A stretch of 64,000 nt of DNA from Streptomyces oceani (GCF_001751245.1 NZ_LJGU01000121.1:21526-85525), one strand, 5' to 3'; shown: positions 9,969 to 20,123, numbered from the stretch's first letter. Numbers and translations: made by a program. Notes: a model not told the origin generated them from the sequence alone.

Positions 9969-10184
9969 ATGGCGACCAGGGACAGCGGCGGACAGCAGAA
10001 GGCGACCCGCCAAACCGAGGAGACCGAGGAACAGTCCGAGGAAACACAGGCTTCCGAGGACCTCAAGGAGCGCCAGGAGGCCCTGTCCGAGGACGTGGAC
10101 TCCGTCCTCGACGAAATCGACGACGTGCTCGAGGAGAACGCCGAGGATTTCGTGCGTTCCTTCGTCCAGAAGGGCGGACAGTAG
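9969..10184 (+). CDS. pup: Prokaryotic ubiquitin-like protein Pup
   Basis: A 71-residue, largely disordered acidic protein that is ligated to lysines of target proteins and marks them for the proteasome. ATG 9969 is chosen because GAGGG lies upstream and it matches known Pup N-termini. The C-terminal half (SEDVDSVLDEIDDVLEENAE) is the helix that pairs with the Arc coiled coil. The extreme C-terminus is QKGGQ, so this is the Gln form that Dop must deamidate before PafA can use it. It sits between dop and prcB. Confidence 0.97.
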   Translation: MATRDSGGQQKATRQTEETEEQSEETQASEDLKERQEALSEDVDSVLDEIDDVLEENAEDFVRSFVQKGGQ

Positions 10185-10475
10185 TCATCCCGCCCGCACC
10201 TCCGGGACCATCGGCACACCACCCCCGCCGGGTGGCCGTGGCGTGCTCCGGGCTCCCGGAGGAGGCTTTGCTCGGACGGCGGTCGGGCGTGCCCCCGGGC
10301 GCGCCCGACGCGCCACCGCCGGAGTCACGTCCCCTGGCGCCGGAGCGGGGTTCGTACGCCCGTCGAAGCGCGCGCGGCTCGGCGGTACGCTCGCGGTCAG
10401 CGCAACGCGCCGCACACCACTGCGAGATGACCCGGATACGATGCGCCGGGCCAGCTCCTATTCGGAAGGAAACGT

Positions 10476-11321
10476 GTGGAAGCCGAAACTCGTAGCACCG
10501 GGTGTCTACCCGCTGCCTTCCTGACGCCGGGCTCCTCGTCCTTCATGGACTTCCTGTCCACCCACGCACCGGAGCGTCTCCCGAGCAGTCGGCCGCTGCC
10601 GCCCGTTCAGGGGGCCGTGGAGGCGCCGCACGGCACGACGATCGTGGCGGCCTCGTATCCGGGTGGTGTGGTGCTGGCGGGGGATCGCCGCGCGACGATG
10701 GGCCACGCCATCGCCCAGCGGGACGTCGAGAAGGTCTTTCCCGCGGACGAGTACTCCGCGGTCGGTATCGCCGGGACCGCCGGGCTCGCGGTGGAGATGG
10801 TGAAGCTGTTCCAACTGGAGTTGGAGCACTTCGAGAAGGTCGAGGGGTCGCAGCTCTCGCTGGAGGGCAAGGCGAACCGGCTCTCCACCATGATCCGGGG
10901 GAATCTGGGCATGGCGCTTCAGGGCCTGGCCGTCGTGCCGATCTTCGCGGGATACGACGTGGACCGGGAGAAGGGGCGCATCTTCTCGTACGACGTCACG
11001 GGTGGCCGTTCCGAGGAGTTCGGCTTCACGGCGGTCGGCTCCGGCTCGGTGTTCGCCCGTGGCGCGCTCAAGAAGCTGTTCCGGGAGGACATGACGGAGC
11101 AGCAGGCCGCGACCGTGACCGTACAGGCGCTGTACGACGCGGCGGACGACGATTCGGCCACCGGCGGTCCGGACATGGCCCGCAACATCTATCCCATTGT
11201 GGCGGTCATCGGTGAGAGCGGCTTCCGGCGTCTTCCGGAAGCCGAGGTCTCCGAGGTGGTCCGGGCGGTGTACGAGGGTCGTCTCCAGCAGCCCAACGGA
11301 CCGCAAGCACCGCCCCTTTAG
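10476..11321 (+). CDS. prcB: 20S proteasome beta subunit
   Basis: This 281-residue precursor is the proteolytic subunit. A propeptide of about 53 residues ends at HG, and the mature N-terminus [11 protein letters not shown] exposes the catalytic Thr (T54 of the precursor). The conserved Lys/Arg-Asp region is [14 protein letters not shown]. The GTG start at 10476 has AAGGAAAC upstream. The 291-bp region between pup and prcB has no other gene and probably holds a promoter. prcA follows after 57 bp, so the two subunits are made together. Confidence 0.96.
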   Translation: MEAETRSTGCLPAAFLTPGSSSFMDFLSTHAPERLPSSRPLPPVQGAVEAPHGTTIVAASYPGGVVLAGDRRATMGHAIAQRDVEKVFPADEYSAVGIAGTAGLAVEMVKLFQLELEHFEKVEGSQLSLEGKANRLSTMIRGNLGMALQGLAVVPIFAGYDVDREKGRIFSYDVTGGRSEEFGFTAVGSGSVFARGALKKLFREDMTEQQAATVTVQALYDAADDDSATGGPDMARNIYPIVAVIGESGFRRLPEAEVSEVVRAVYEGRLQQPNGPQAPPL

Positions 11322-11378
11322 GGGTCGCACACCTGTCAGGCCGTTCAGTCGTAGGAAAACAGGAAGGGACGGGAGCCG

Positions 11379-12149
11379 GTGTCGACGCCGTTCTATGTCT
11401 CACCCCAGCAGGCCATGGCGGACCGCGCGGAGTACGCCCGCAAGGGCATCGCGCGTGGACGGAGCGTGGTCGTGCTGCAGTACACCGACGGCATCGTGTT
11501 CGTCGCTGAGAACCCCTCCCGGGCGCTGCACAAGGTCAGCGAGATCTATGACCGGATCGCCTTCGCGGCGGTCGGCAAGTACAACGAGTTCGAGAACCTC
11601 CGGATCGGCGGGGTGCGTTACGCCGATCTGCGCGGCTACACCTATGACCGGGAGGACGTGACCGCGCGCGGCCTGGCGAACGTCTACGCCCAGACCCTGG
11701 GCACGATCTTCTCGAGCGCGGCGGAGAAGCCGTACGAGGTGGAGCTGATCGTGGCCGAGGTAGGCGCCGGCCCCGAGGACGACCAGATCTATCGGCTGCC
11801 CCACGACGGCTCCATCGTGGACGAGCACGGCTCGGTCGCGGTCGGCGGCAACTCCGACCAGATCTCCACCTATCTGGACCAGCGCCACCGGGACGCCATG
11901 TCGCTCGGGGAGGCCCTCGGGCTTGCCGTCGAGTCGCTCTCCCGGGACAACAACGGCGGTGAACGCAGCCTCACGGCCGAGCAGCTCGAGGTCGCGGTGC
12001 TGGACCGTAACCGGCCGCAGGAACGGAAGTTCAAGCGGGTGTTGGGGAGTCAACTGACGCGGTTGCTGGAGGAGCACGGTCCGGCGTCCTCATCCGGCTC
12101 GGAGAGCGGCGGCAAGGACACCGACTCGGACGCGGACAGCACCGACTGA
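11379..12149 (+). CDS. prcA: 20S proteasome alpha subunit
   Basis: This 256-residue non-catalytic subunit forms the gated outer rings. The N-terminus [20 protein letters not shown] is the alpha-type gate and H0 helix region. [21 protein letters not shown] is characteristic of actinobacterial PrcA. The C-terminus is an acidic, Ser-rich tail ([18 protein letters not shown]), common in Streptomyces. Start GTG 11379 has AGGAAGGGA upstream. It converges on a LacI-type gene 170 bp further on. Confidence 0.96.
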   Translation: MSTPFYVSPQQAMADRAEYARKGIARGRSVVVLQYTDGIVFVAENPSRALHKVSEIYDRIAFAAVGKYNEFENLRIGGVRYADLRGYTYDREDVTARGLANVYAQTLGTIFSSAAEKPYEVELIVAEVGAGPEDDQIYRLPHDGSIVDEHGSVAVGGNSDQISTYLDQRHRDAMSLGEALGLAVESLSRDNNGGERSLTAEQLEVAVLDRNRPQERKFKRVLGSQLTRLLEEHGPASSSGSESGGKDTDSDADSTD

Positions 12150-12321
12150 CCGACCGGCGAGAAGTCCCGTCGCTCCCCGGGCGGTTGGCTCGAACGTGTG
12201 CGATGACGGTTCGTGCGCGGACCGGGACCGGCGCCTCGTCGCGGCGCAGGGGCTTGCGTGGATGCGGCGCGACGCCTGCTTCCCCGTACGCGCGGCCTCG
12301 GGGCAGCGGCGTGGCCGGTCC

Positions 12322-13392
12322 TCAGCCGGTTTCCGCTCCCGGGGACCGCTGCCCGGCGGCCGGCCCGGTCGAGCCGCGTCGCGCCAGCGCGACCGGGAGA
12401 AGCGCGGTGTCCGGCTGCCGCCCTTCCAACACACCGATCAGTGCCCGCATACCGGTGGCGCCGACCTCCTCGGCAGGCAGCCGGACCGTGGTCAGCTCCG
12501 GCTCCAGCGCGGTCGCCAGGTCCAGGTCGTCGAAGCCGGTGACCGAGACGTCCTGTGGGATGCGGTAGCCGTGCCGGCGGGCCGCCTTGCACGCTCCCGC
12601 CGCCAGCAGGTCGTCATCGCAGACCAGGGCGCTGGGTCGTGGGTCCGTGGCGAGCGCCCGGGTCGCGGCGCGCAGCCCGCCGGCGACGGTGAGCGCGGAC
12701 CGTTCCGTGCACACCAGCGAGGCGGAGGTGCCCGCCAGGGCCTGGGCCAGTGCCCGGGCGCGGTGGTGAAAGGTCCAGGAACCCACTGAGGCGGAGACAT
12801 GGGCGATACGCCGATGCCCGAGCGCGAGGAGATGCTCGGCGACCCGTCGCATCCCGTCCGCGATGTCCGGATTCACGGTCGCTGCGGCCCGCGTGCCGGC
12901 CGGGTCGCTGTCCAGCATCACCAGCGGTAGGTCGCCGTGCAGTGCGGCCAGTGCCTCCGGAGCCATCGAGGACGCGATCACCCCGTCCAGGGTGGCCGGC
13001 GTGGACTCGAAGGGGTCGGGAGCGGGGGCGATGCCCTCGGGTGAGGGATAGAGCACGAGCCCCAGGTCGTGTTCCCTGGCCACTCGTGCGGCACCGGCGT
13101 GCACCCGGGAGAAGAAGTCGTTGCTGAGCGCCGGCACGACGAGCAGCGCCGTACGCGTACGACCGAGGCGCAGATGGCGCGCGGCGAGATTGGGCCGGTA
13201 GCGCAGGTCCTCCGCCGCCGCGCGCACCGTCTCCGCCGTACGGCTCGACACCCGGCCCTGCCACTTACCACCCAGCACGAGGGACACGGTCGCCTGCGAG
13301 ACGCCGGCGTGCCGAGCGACGTCCCGGCCGGTGGGGCGCGCCGGAGTCGATGGGTCGGCCGCCTGCCCGGTGTGCTGTCTCGCGCTGGCCAC
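12322..13392 (-). CDS. LacI-family transcriptional regulator
   Basis: A 356-residue regulator with the LacI helix-turn-helix at residues 22-65 (RDVARHAGVSQATVSLVL) and the hinge helix region LAARHLRLGRT. The periplasmic-binding-protein-like effector domain follows (ALLVVPALSNDFFSRVHAGA, VVMLDSDPAG-like, FDDLDLATALEPELTTVR). The ligand is probably a sugar, but the sequence does not show which. It is divergent from the MFS transporter with about 120 bp between starts, so it probably controls that gene. The pair interrupts the proteasome locus between prcA and pafA, a conserved Streptomyces arrangement as far as I recall. Confidence 0.9.
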   Translation of the reverse strand: MASARQHTGQAADPSTPARPTGRDVARHAGVSQATVSLVLGGKWQGRVSSRTAETVRAAAEDLRYRPNLAARHLRLGRTRTALLVVPALSNDFFSRVHAGAARVAREHDLGLVLYPSPEGIAPAPDPFESTPATLDGVIASSMAPEALAALHGDLPLVMLDSDPAGTRAAATVNPDIADGMRRVAEHLLALGHRRIAHVSASVGSWTFHHRARALAQALAGTSASLVCTERSALTVAGGLRAATRALATDPRPSALVCDDDLLAAGACKAARRHGYRIPQDVSVTGFDDLDLATALEPELTTVRLPAEEVGATGMRALIGVLEGRQPDTALLPVALARRGSTGPAAGQRSPGAETG

Positions 13393-13447
13393 GCGCGGCT
13401 CCTTGTCCTCGGGTGGATTCCACTGGACCCCTGTATTGCCGCCATGG

Positions 13448-13476
13448 TACGTATGGCCCCGAAGGAGTTATACGTA
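13448..13476. promoter_or_regulatory. Possible operator between LacI-type regulator and MFS gene
   Basis: The inverted motifs TACGTAT (13448-13454) and ATACGTA (13470-13476) lie 40-70 bp upstream of the MFS start, in the divergent promoter region. The arms are exact but separated by 15 bases, wider than a typical LacI-family site, so the assignment is tentative. Confidence 0.25.
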
Positions 13477-13515
13477 AAACTTCCCTGTGGGGGACCCCGC
13501 GAGAAGGAGTGACGA

Positions 13516-14787
13516 ATGGCGACCGGCTATGCCGAACTGCTGCGTGCCAGATACGCCGTGCGGCTGCTCTGCGGCACGCTGATCGGCAGACTGCCGAACG
13601 CCACCGCTCCCTTGGCCATCGTGCTGTTCGTGCGCGCCGAGGGTGGCTCGTACACCCTGGCGGGCGTGCTCTCCGCGGTGTACGGGCTGGCCACCGCGCT
13701 CGGCCAGCCCCTGCTGGGGCGCTGTGTGGACCTGTTCGGTCAGCCGCGGGTGATGTTCCCCTCGGCTGTGCTCTCGGCGCTCGGCATGACGGTGTTCGCC
13801 ATCGGGGGGATCGACTCGGCGGTGTTCGCGGGGCTGGCCGTGTTCGTCGCCGGGGTGTGCACGCCGCCGCTGGAAGGCGGACTGCGTGCGCTCTGGCCCG
13901 GCGTGCTGCGGCGTCAGGACCGGGTGCACGCGGCGTACGCCCTGGACGCGGTGGCCCAGGAGGTGATGTTCGCCGTCGGGCCGCTGCTGGTGACTCTGCT
14001 GGTGGCGTACGGGAACGAGGCGGCGGCGTTGTACGTCATCAACGCGCTCGGCGTGCTCGGTGCCCTGTCGGTCGTGATCTCCGAGCCCTCCCGTCGCTGG
14101 CGGTCCGAACCTCGCGAGGGGCACTGGCTGGGCGCGTTGCGCTCCGGCGGACTGCTGGCCCTGCTCGGCGCGTTCTTCTTCGTGGGAGCCGCGCTGGGCA
14201 GTATCGCGGTCGCGGCGGTGGCCTACGCGGACGCCCATGGCGACAGCCTGATCTCCACCTACCTCCTCTCCGCGCTGGGTGCCGGTGCGCTGGTGGGCGG
14301 TGTGGTCTACGGCGCCCGGCCGTGGTCCGGTCCCGCCGAGCCGAGACTGCGGGCGCTGGTCACGGCGCTGGCGGCGGGCTACGTACCCCTCGTACTGACG
14401 CCGGGGCCGGTGGCGATGACGGTCCTGGCCGGTGTCGCGGGGGTCTTCCTGGCGCCCGCACTGGCGTGTGCGTTCGTGGTGGTGGATCGGCACGCGCCGA
14501 GGGGCACGGTCACCGAGGCGTTCTCCTGGCTCGTGACCACCTTCGGGGTCGGGACCGCCGCGGGGACTGCTGTGGTCGGGCCGGTCGTCGAACGGGGCGG
14601 AACCGCGGCGGGGTTCTCCGTCGCCGCCCTCGGCGGTTTGGCGGCGCTGTTGGTGCTGTTGGCGACGCGGCGTGTGCTGGACGTGCCGCGCGCGGGCCGT
14701 ACGGCGACGTCCGCGCCGGTCGCGGGGGCGCAAAATGATCGGGACGCGGTGGGCGATCCCGGTTTCAGATCAGGGCATCAGGCGTAA
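13516..14787 (+). CDS. Major facilitator superfamily transporter
   Basis: A 423-residue integral membrane protein with about 12 hydrophobic segments. The family loop motif is seen in degenerate form after helix 2-3 (GQPLLGRCVDLFGQPRVM). YTLAGVLSAVYGLATALGQP is a typical MFS early helix. The substrate is unknown. GAGAAGGAG lies before the start. It is divergent from the LacI-type gene and ends 9 bp before pafA, so pafA may be co-transcribed from its promoter. Confidence 0.85.
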   Translation: MATGYAELLRARYAVRLLCGTLIGRLPNATAPLAIVLFVRAEGGSYTLAGVLSAVYGLATALGQPLLGRCVDLFGQPRVMFPSAVLSALGMTVFAIGGIDSAVFAGLAVFVAGVCTPPLEGGLRALWPGVLRRQDRVHAAYALDAVAQEVMFAVGPLLVTLLVAYGNEAAALYVINALGVLGALSVVISEPSRRWRSEPREGHWLGALRSGGLLALLGAFFFVGAALGSIAVAAVAYADAHGDSLISTYLLSALGAGALVGGVVYGARPWSGPAEPRLRALVTALAAGYVPLVLTPGPVAMTVLAGVAGVFLAPALACAFVVVDRHAPRGTVTEAFSWLVTTFGVGTAAGTAVVGPVVERGGTAAGFSVAALGGLAALLVLLATRRVLDVPRAGRTATSAPVAGAQNDRDAVGDPGFRSGHQA

Positions 14788-14796
14788 TGTTCAGGC

Positions 14797-16158
14797 ATGG
14801 ACCGCCGAATCTTCGGGCTGGAGAACGAGTACGGCGTCACGTGTACGTTCCGGGGGCAGCGCCGTCTGTCACCGGACGAGGTGGCGCGGTACCTCTTCCG
14901 CCGTGTGGTGTCATGGGGCCGCAGCAGCAACGTTTTCCTGCGGAACGGAGCCCGGCTGTACCTCGACGTGGGCTCGCATCCGGAGTACGCGACTCCGGAG
15001 TGTGACAGCGTGACCGAACTGGTCACGCACGACAAGTCGGGTGAGCGCATTCTCGAGGGCCTGTTGGTCGACGCGGAGCGGCGACTGCACGAGGAGGGCA
15101 TCGCCGGTGACGTCTACCTCTTCAAGAACAACACCGACTCCGCGGGAAACTCCTACGGCTGTCACGAGAACTACCTGGTGGCGCGACACGGCGAGTTCTC
15201 CCGGCTCGCCGACGTGCTGATCCCGTTCCTGGTCACCCGCCAGCTGGTCAGCGGTGCGGGCAAGGTGCTGCAGACCCCGCGTGGTGCGGTGTACTGCGTG
15301 AGCCAGCGAGCGGAGCACATCTGGGAGGGCGTCAGTTCCGCCACCACACGGTCCCGTCCGATCATCAACACCCGTGACGAGCCGCACGCCGACGCGGAGC
15401 GGTACCGCCGACTGCACGTCATCGTCGGGGACTCGAACATGTCCGAGACGACCACGCTGCTGAAGGTCGGCGCCACGGACCTGGTGCTGCGCATGATCGA
15501 GGCCGGCACCGTGATGCGGGACCTGACCCTGGAGAACCCGATCCGCGCCATTCGCGAGGTCAGCCACGACATCACCGGGCAGCGCAAGGTTCGGCTGGCC
15601 AGCGGCCGGGAAGCCTCCGCGCTCGAGGTGCAGGAGGAGTACTACGAGAAGGCACTGGACTTCTGCGAGCGGCGTGGTCTGCGCTCCGGGATGATCGAGC
15701 GGGTGCTGGACCTGTGGGGCAGGGCGCTGGAGGCCGTCCGTACGCAGGACCTGTCCCTGGTGGACACCGAGATCGACTGGGTGATGAAGTACCAGCTCAT
15801 CGAGCAGTACCGCAGCAAGCACAACATCAGCATGTCGCATCCGCGGATCGCCCAAATAGATCTCGCCTATCACGACATCCACCGTCGCCGCGGGCTCTAC
15901 TACCTCCTCGAGCGACGCGGCCAGGCAGCCCGCATCTGCGATGACCTGAGGATCTTCGAGGGCAAGTCGGTTCCCCCGCAGACCACTCGGGCCAGGCTCC
16001 GCGGTGACTTCATCCGGCGGGCCCAGGAGCAGCGCAGGGACTTCACGGTGGACTGGGTGCATCTCAAGCTCAATGACCAGGCACAGCGCACGGTGCTGTG
16101 CAAGGATCCGTTCCGTTCCGTGGACGAGCGGGTGGAGAAGCTGATCGCCGGGATGTGA
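14797..16158 (+). CDS. pafA: Pup-protein ligase PafA
   Basis: This 453-residue glutamine-synthetase-fold enzyme activates the C-terminal Glu of Pup with ATP and joins it to target lysines. The N-terminus [18 protein letters not shown] holds the catalytic Glu cluster. [40 protein letters not shown] and [19 protein letters not shown] are the PafA/Dop family signatures. It lacks the long Dop-type insertion. It starts 9 bp after the MFS gene. Pup, Dop, PafA, Arc and PrcBA are all present here, so the whole tagging pathway is encoded within 10 kb. Confidence 0.97.
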   Translation: MDRRIFGLENEYGVTCTFRGQRRLSPDEVARYLFRRVVSWGRSSNVFLRNGARLYLDVGSHPEYATPECDSVTELVTHDKSGERILEGLLVDAERRLHEEGIAGDVYLFKNNTDSAGNSYGCHENYLVARHGEFSRLADVLIPFLVTRQLVSGAGKVLQTPRGAVYCVSQRAEHIWEGVSSATTRSRPIINTRDEPHADAERYRRLHVIVGDSNMSETTTLLKVGATDLVLRMIEAGTVMRDLTLENPIRAIREVSHDITGQRKVRLASGREASALEVQEEYYEKALDFCERRGLRSGMIERVLDLWGRALEAVRTQDLSLVDTEIDWVMKYQLIEQYRSKHNISMSHPRIAQIDLAYHDIHRRRGLYYLLERRGQAARICDDLRIFEGKSVPPQTTRARLRGDFIRRAQEQRRDFTVDWVHLKLNDQAQRTVLCKDPFRSVDERVEKLIAGM

Positions 16159-16255
16159 CGCCGGGTCGCGCCGGTCTACGGCGCGTCCGGGCGGGGCCGT
16201 AGGCTTGCTGAGCGAAAGCCCGTCCGGACACACCCCCACCCCCGCGAGATGACCC

Positions 16256-17173
16256 ATGACTGCCTCCCCCAGGACTCGCCGCGCCACGGCCGCGCTCATC
16301 GTTCCGCTGCTGATCCCGTTCGCCGCGGCGTGCGGCAGCGAGGAGCCCAGCAAGGACGGCGCGATTCCCGCCGTCTCCGCGTCGGCTCAGGACGAGAAGC
16401 CCAAGATCGACAAGGGCGAGGGCGACCCGCCCAAGAAGCTCAAGACCAAGGTGCTGAAGCAGGGCAAGGGCCCGAAGGTGCGCAAGGGCGACGTAGTGAA
16501 CGCCACGTACCACGGCCAGCTCTGGAACGGCAAGGTCTTCGACACCACGTGGAAGAAGGGCGGTGAACCGGTCAGCTTCCAACTCGGTCGGGGCAGCGTC
16601 ATCCCGGGTTGGGACGAGGGCCTGGTCGGTCAGCGGATGGGCAGCCGAGTGGAACTCGTCGTTCCGCCGGACAAGGCGTACGGCAACAAGAGCCAGGGGC
16701 CGATCCCGAAGAACTCCACCTTGGTGTTCGTCGTGGACCTGAAGAAGACACTGCCGAACAAGGTCGACGGGAAGCCCGTCGAGGAGCCGGACCCCGAACT
16801 CCCCGAGGTCAGCACCGAGATCACGGACAAGGCGCCGAAGATCGAGGTGGAAAAGGGCGCGAAGGCTCCGAAGGGCGTACGGAGCACCACCGTCCTGGAG
16901 GGCGACGGCGAGGAGATCACCAGCGAGAGCACGGTGCTGGCCAACTTCACCGCGAAGCTCTGGAACGGCGAGCCGTTCGCCAACTCCTGGCAGCAGACCG
17001 GCCCCCAGGATTACCCGGTGAAGCAGATGGTCGGCTGGGAGAAGGGCCTCGAGGGGAAGAAGCAGGGCAGCCGGGTGGTGATCTCCGTACCACGGGAGGA
17101 GTTCCCGAAGAAGGCACGGGCGCAGATCCCCTCGGACGTCGTCTTCAGCGTGGACGTGCTCAGCGTGAAGTGA
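16256..17173 (+). CDS. Lipoprotein with tandem FKBP-type peptidyl-prolyl isomerase domains
   Basis: A 305-residue exported protein. Residues 1-26 form a lipoprotein signal with lipobox-like FAAAC. The first FKBP domain (about residues 55-165) keeps the core motifs VVNATYHGQLWNGKVFDTTW, SVIPGWDEGL and PPDKAYGN. The second (about 200-305) is degenerate: LANFTAKLWNGEPFANSW and VGWEKGLEGKKQGSRVV, with no obvious drug-binding aromatic set. It probably assists folding of secreted proteins at the outer face of the membrane. A cytoplasmic FKBP gene follows. Confidence 0.88.
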   Translation: MTASPRTRRATAALIVPLLIPFAAACGSEEPSKDGAIPAVSASAQDEKPKIDKGEGDPPKKLKTKVLKQGKGPKVRKGDVVNATYHGQLWNGKVFDTTWKKGGEPVSFQLGRGSVIPGWDEGLVGQRMGSRVELVVPPDKAYGNKSQGPIPKNSTLVFVVDLKKTLPNKVDGKPVEEPDPELPEVSTEITDKAPKIEVEKGAKAPKGVRSTTVLEGDGEEITSESTVLANFTAKLWNGEPFANSWQQTGPQDYPVKQMVGWEKGLEGKKQGSRVVISVPREEFPKKARAQIPSDVVFSVDVLSVK

Positions 17174-17373
17174 CGTCGTGTCCGGGGCGGCGCGGATCGT
17201 ACGGCGCGGTGAGAGGGCGGGCGCCCGCGAACGGTGCGCGGAACGCGTGTCCGTCCCGTGAAATACTGTGCACGCTGGGCGGGTGAACAGGCCATCGGCC
17301 TGTCGGCGGCCCCTGGAAGCCGCCGGGCCGTCACTCGCCAGTCGTACGGAAGACTCGTCTCTAGGAGCAACAC

Positions 17374-17748
17374 GTGAGAATCGACAAGCCCGAGGTCGAC
17401 TTTCCCGAGGGTGAGCCGCCGTCCGACCTGGAGATTCAGGAGCTCTGGGAGGGTGACGGGCCCGAGGCCAAGGCTGGGGACAACGTCTCCGTGCACTACG
17501 TCGGCGTCTCCTTCTCCACCGGTGAGGAGTTCGACGCCAGTTGGAACCGCGGCAAGCCGCTGCAGTTCCAGCTCGGCGCCGGACAGGTCATCCCCGGCTG
17601 GGACAGGGGTGTCCAGGGCATGAAGGTCGGTGGTCGTCGTCGGCTGACCATCCCGGCGCATCTCGCCTACGGGGCGCAGGGCGCGGGTGGTGGCCGTATC
17701 AAGCCGCACGAAACGCTGATCTTCGTCTGCGACCTGGTAGCCGTCTGA
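17374..17748 (+). CDS. FKBP-type peptidyl-prolyl cis-trans isomerase
   Basis: A 124-residue single-domain FKBP without a signal peptide, so cytoplasmic. Conserved pocket residues are visible in VSVHYVGVSFSTGEEFDASW, GAGQVIPGWDRGVQGMKVGG and IPAHLAYGAQGAG. It catalyses proline isomerisation during protein folding. The start has TAGGAGC upstream, and a strong intrinsic terminator follows the stop. It resembles the FkbP-type protein at the same site in other Streptomyces genomes. Confidence 0.93.
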   Translation: MRIDKPEVDFPEGEPPSDLEIQELWEGDGPEAKAGDNVSVHYVGVSFSTGEEFDASWNRGKPLQFQLGAGQVIPGWDRGVQGMKVGGRRRLTIPAHLAYGAQGAGGGRIKPHETLIFVCDLVAV

Positions 17749-17766
17749 CGGTCACACGGACCATGG

Positions 17767-17800
17767 CCGAGGGCTCACCCAGCGTGGGCCCTCGGTTTTT
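17767..17800 (+). terminator. Rho-independent terminator after the FKBP gene
   Basis: A perfect 8-bp stem, CCGAGGGC (17767-17774) and GCCCTCGG (17788-17795), is followed directly by TTTTT (17796-17800). It starts 19 bases after the stop codon. This is the clearest intrinsic terminator in the window. Confidence 0.85.
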
Positions 17801-17862
17801 GCCATCCGCGGGGTCAGCGGTACGGTCAACAGCCCGAGTGCACGGAGAGAAGGCGGGCTTCG

Positions 17863-18870
17863 ATGGCGATTGTCAAGGCCGAGCGGCTGATGAACGTCGC
17901 GCTGTGTCTGCTCGGTGCCCGGCGACCGCTCACCAAGCGCGAGCTGCGCGGCTCCGTCGAGGCGTACATCGAGGCGAGCGGCGACGACTCGTTCAACCGC
18001 ATGTTCGAGCGGGACAAGGAAGACCTACGGGAACTCGGGCTGGTCATCGACGCGGTGGAGAACCTCGAGGGTGAGACCGGCTATCTGGCCCGTCGGGACA
18101 GCAACCGCCTGCCGCCGATCACGTTCGACGCGGCGGAGGCCACCGCGCTGGGGCTCGCAGCCCGGGTGTGGCAGCAGGCGAGACTCGCCGGGGCGGCCTC
18201 CGGCGCACTGCAGAAGCTGCACGCCGCCGGGGGCATGCCGGTCCAGGAATCCGGCGAAGGCCCGGACGGGGCCACTGCGCGGCGCGCGTCCGGGGAGCCG
18301 GGGCAGGCGTATCCGCACAGCGCGCTGGAGCCGTACATCCCCGCCCGCGAGGCCGCATTCGAGCCGCTGATGCTCGCCTGCCGGGATCGTCGACCGGTGG
18401 TCTTCGACTACCGGAAGTCGAACTCCGCCCGTCCGGAGCGCCGCCAGGTCGAGCCCTGGACCCTGGAGTGCTGGCGAGGACAGTGGTATCTCGCCGGGTA
18501 CGACCGGGACCGGCAGGCCGAACGTGTCTTCCGGCTCTCCCGTATCACCGGCGCGGTACGCTCCAAGGCCGCCGCGTTCACCGCGCCCGTACCGGATCAG
18601 GTGACCGTGCGCGAGTCCGTCGAGCGTTGGGCCGGCGAACGGTCCTCGCGCAGTGCGCGTATCCGCCTGCGTTCCGGTGCCGGATACCCGCTGCGGGCCC
18701 GGGCCGGCATGGTGCGTGAAGTCGGCGACGGCTGGGACGAGTTGGAGATTCCGTACGGACACGGCCTGGACGCCTGGCTGGTCGAGTTCGGGCCGGACGT
18801 GCTGGTGCTGGAGCCGGCCGAGCTGCGGGCGGACGTCGTGGACCGGCTGCGTGCCGTGGCCAAGGGCTGA
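17863..18870 (+). CDS. pafB: PafB, WYL-domain transcriptional regulator
   Basis: This 335-residue regulator has an N-terminal winged helix (MAIVKAERLMNVALCLLGAR, RPLTKRELRGSVEAYIE) and a WYL domain around residues 150-260 (RRPVVFDYRKSN, WTLECWRGQWYLAGYDRDRQ). In mycobacteria PafB and PafC form a heterodimer that activates the LexA-independent DNA-damage response, and WYL domains respond to single-stranded nucleic acid. The name comes from proximity to pafA, not from a role in pupylation. pafC begins 11 bp downstream. Confidence 0.93.
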   Translation: MAIVKAERLMNVALCLLGARRPLTKRELRGSVEAYIEASGDDSFNRMFERDKEDLRELGLVIDAVENLEGETGYLARRDSNRLPPITFDAAEATALGLAARVWQQARLAGAASGALQKLHAAGGMPVQESGEGPDGATARRASGEPGQAYPHSALEPYIPAREAAFEPLMLACRDRRPVVFDYRKSNSARPERRQVEPWTLECWRGQWYLAGYDRDRQAERVFRLSRITGAVRSKAAAFTAPVPDQVTVRESVERWAGERSSRSARIRLRSGAGYPLRARAGMVREVGDGWDELEIPYGHGLDAWLVEFGPDVLVLEPAELRADVVDRLRAVAKG

Positions 18871-18881
18871 GGGAGAGGGCT

Positions 18882-19832
18882 GTGGCGTCACACGCGATCG
18901 ACCGGACACGCCGGATGTTGTCCCTGGTCACCTACCTGCGGGACCGTCCCGGTGCGCGGGTTGACGAGGTGGCGCGTGCCTTCGGCATCACCACCGACGA
19001 GCTGATCTCGGACCTCGACGTGCTGCCCATGTGTGGTACGAGCTATCGCGGCGGCGACCTGCTGGAGATCGACACCGACGGTGAGCACATCTGGTGGCGG
19101 AACGCCGACGATCTCGCCGCGCCCCTGCGGATCGCCGCCGACGAGGCCACCGCGCTGCTGGTCGCCGCGCGTGCGGTGGCCACTCTGCCCGGCCTGCGGG
19201 AGAGCGACCGGGAGGCGTTGCTGCGGGCGACCGCGAAGCTGGAGACGGCGGCTGGGGAGACGGCGGGCGCCAGCTCCCGGCTGTCGGTGACCTTCGAGTC
19301 CGAGAGCGGAGTGTTCGCGGACCTCGACCGCGCGATCGCGGAGCGTCGTCGGGTGTGGCTGCGCTACTACTCGCCGGCTCGGGATGAGGTGACCGAGCGG
19401 GAGATCGACCCCGTCCGGCTGTTCGCCATCGGTCACACCTACGTCGAGGCGTGGTGTTGGCGCTCGGAGGCCCGCCGTACCTTCCGGCTGGACCGGGTGG
19501 CGGAGATCCGGCTGCTGGACGAGACCTCCGATCCACCGGCGGTGGAGCCCAGGGACCTGTCCGCGGGGCTCGTACAGCCCGCTGTCGACGATCCACAGGT
19601 GGTGGTCGAGGTGGCGCCGGGCGGTCGATGGGTGGCGGAGTACTACCCGCATGACAGCGCCGAGGAACTGCCGGACGGCGGCCTGCGCATCACCCTGCGC
19701 ACCCCGGAGCCCGCGTCGCTGCGCCGGCTGGCGTTGCGGCTCGGGCCGGACGGCCGGATCGTCGCCCCGCGTGAACTGGCCGAGAGCGCACGCGAGGCGG
19801 CGCGGCACGCGCTGGCCGCGTACGGGGAGTGA
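18882..19832 (+). CDS. pafC: PafC, WYL-domain transcriptional regulator
   Basis: A 316-residue partner of PafB with the same layout: winged helix at the N-terminus (RMLSLVTYLRDRPGARVDEV) and a WYL domain (RRVWLRYYSPARDEVTEREI, YVEAWCWRSEARRTFRLDRV). It is expected to form the PafBC activator of DNA repair genes. GTG 18882 is used, with a GAGGGAGAGGG tract upstream. The 11-bp gap to pafB indicates a two-gene operon. Confidence 0.93.
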   Translation: MASHAIDRTRRMLSLVTYLRDRPGARVDEVARAFGITTDELISDLDVLPMCGTSYRGGDLLEIDTDGEHIWWRNADDLAAPLRIAADEATALLVAARAVATLPGLRESDREALLRATAKLETAAGETAGASSRLSVTFESESGVFADLDRAIAERRRVWLRYYSPARDEVTEREIDPVRLFAIGHTYVEAWCWRSEARRTFRLDRVAEIRLLDETSDPPAVEPRDLSAGLVQPAVDDPQVVVEVAPGGRWVAEYYPHDSAEELPDGGLRITLRTPEPASLRRLALRLGPDGRIVAPRELAESAREAARHALAAYGE

Positions 19833-19931
19833 CGGGGAACCCGACCGGGGCGCGCGGTGTCGCACCGCCGTCGCCCGGCCCGTACGAGGGGGTGCGCGAC
19901 GGCACTGGGGGAGACACCCTAGGCTCGGTGC

Positions 19932-20123
19932 ATGCTCTGGCCCATGTTCTTCCTCACGCTGGCCTTCTCCGGCGTCGCGGTGCTCGGCGTGCTCGCCGTC
20001 CGGGTGGGCCTTGAGGTCCGCCGATTCTCCCGTGCGGTGGGTGACAGTTCCGAACGCATCACGGAGGCCGCCGAGGATCTCGAACGGGCGGCGGCCTCCT
20101 GCGCCCGGGGGTTCGAGCGGTAA
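19932..20123 (+). CDS. Small single-pass membrane protein
   Basis: A 63-residue protein with one N-terminal membrane helix (MFFLTLAFSGVAVLGVLAV) followed by an amphipathic helical tail rich in Arg and Glu (ERITEAAEDLERAAASCARG). No family is recognised by name. Similar short proteins are common beside pafC/tatA in Streptomyces. The position of the helix and the coiled-coil-like tail suggest a membrane-tethered adaptor, but that is a guess. Confidence 0.65.
   Translation: MLWPMFFLTLAFSGVAVLGVLAVRVGLEVRRFSRAVGDSSERITEAAEDLERAAASCARGFER

Noticed and set aside
16165..16185. CGCGCCG/CGGCGCG hairpin after pafA
   Set aside because: Only a 7-bp stem with no T-tract in very GC-rich DNA; too weak to list as a terminator.
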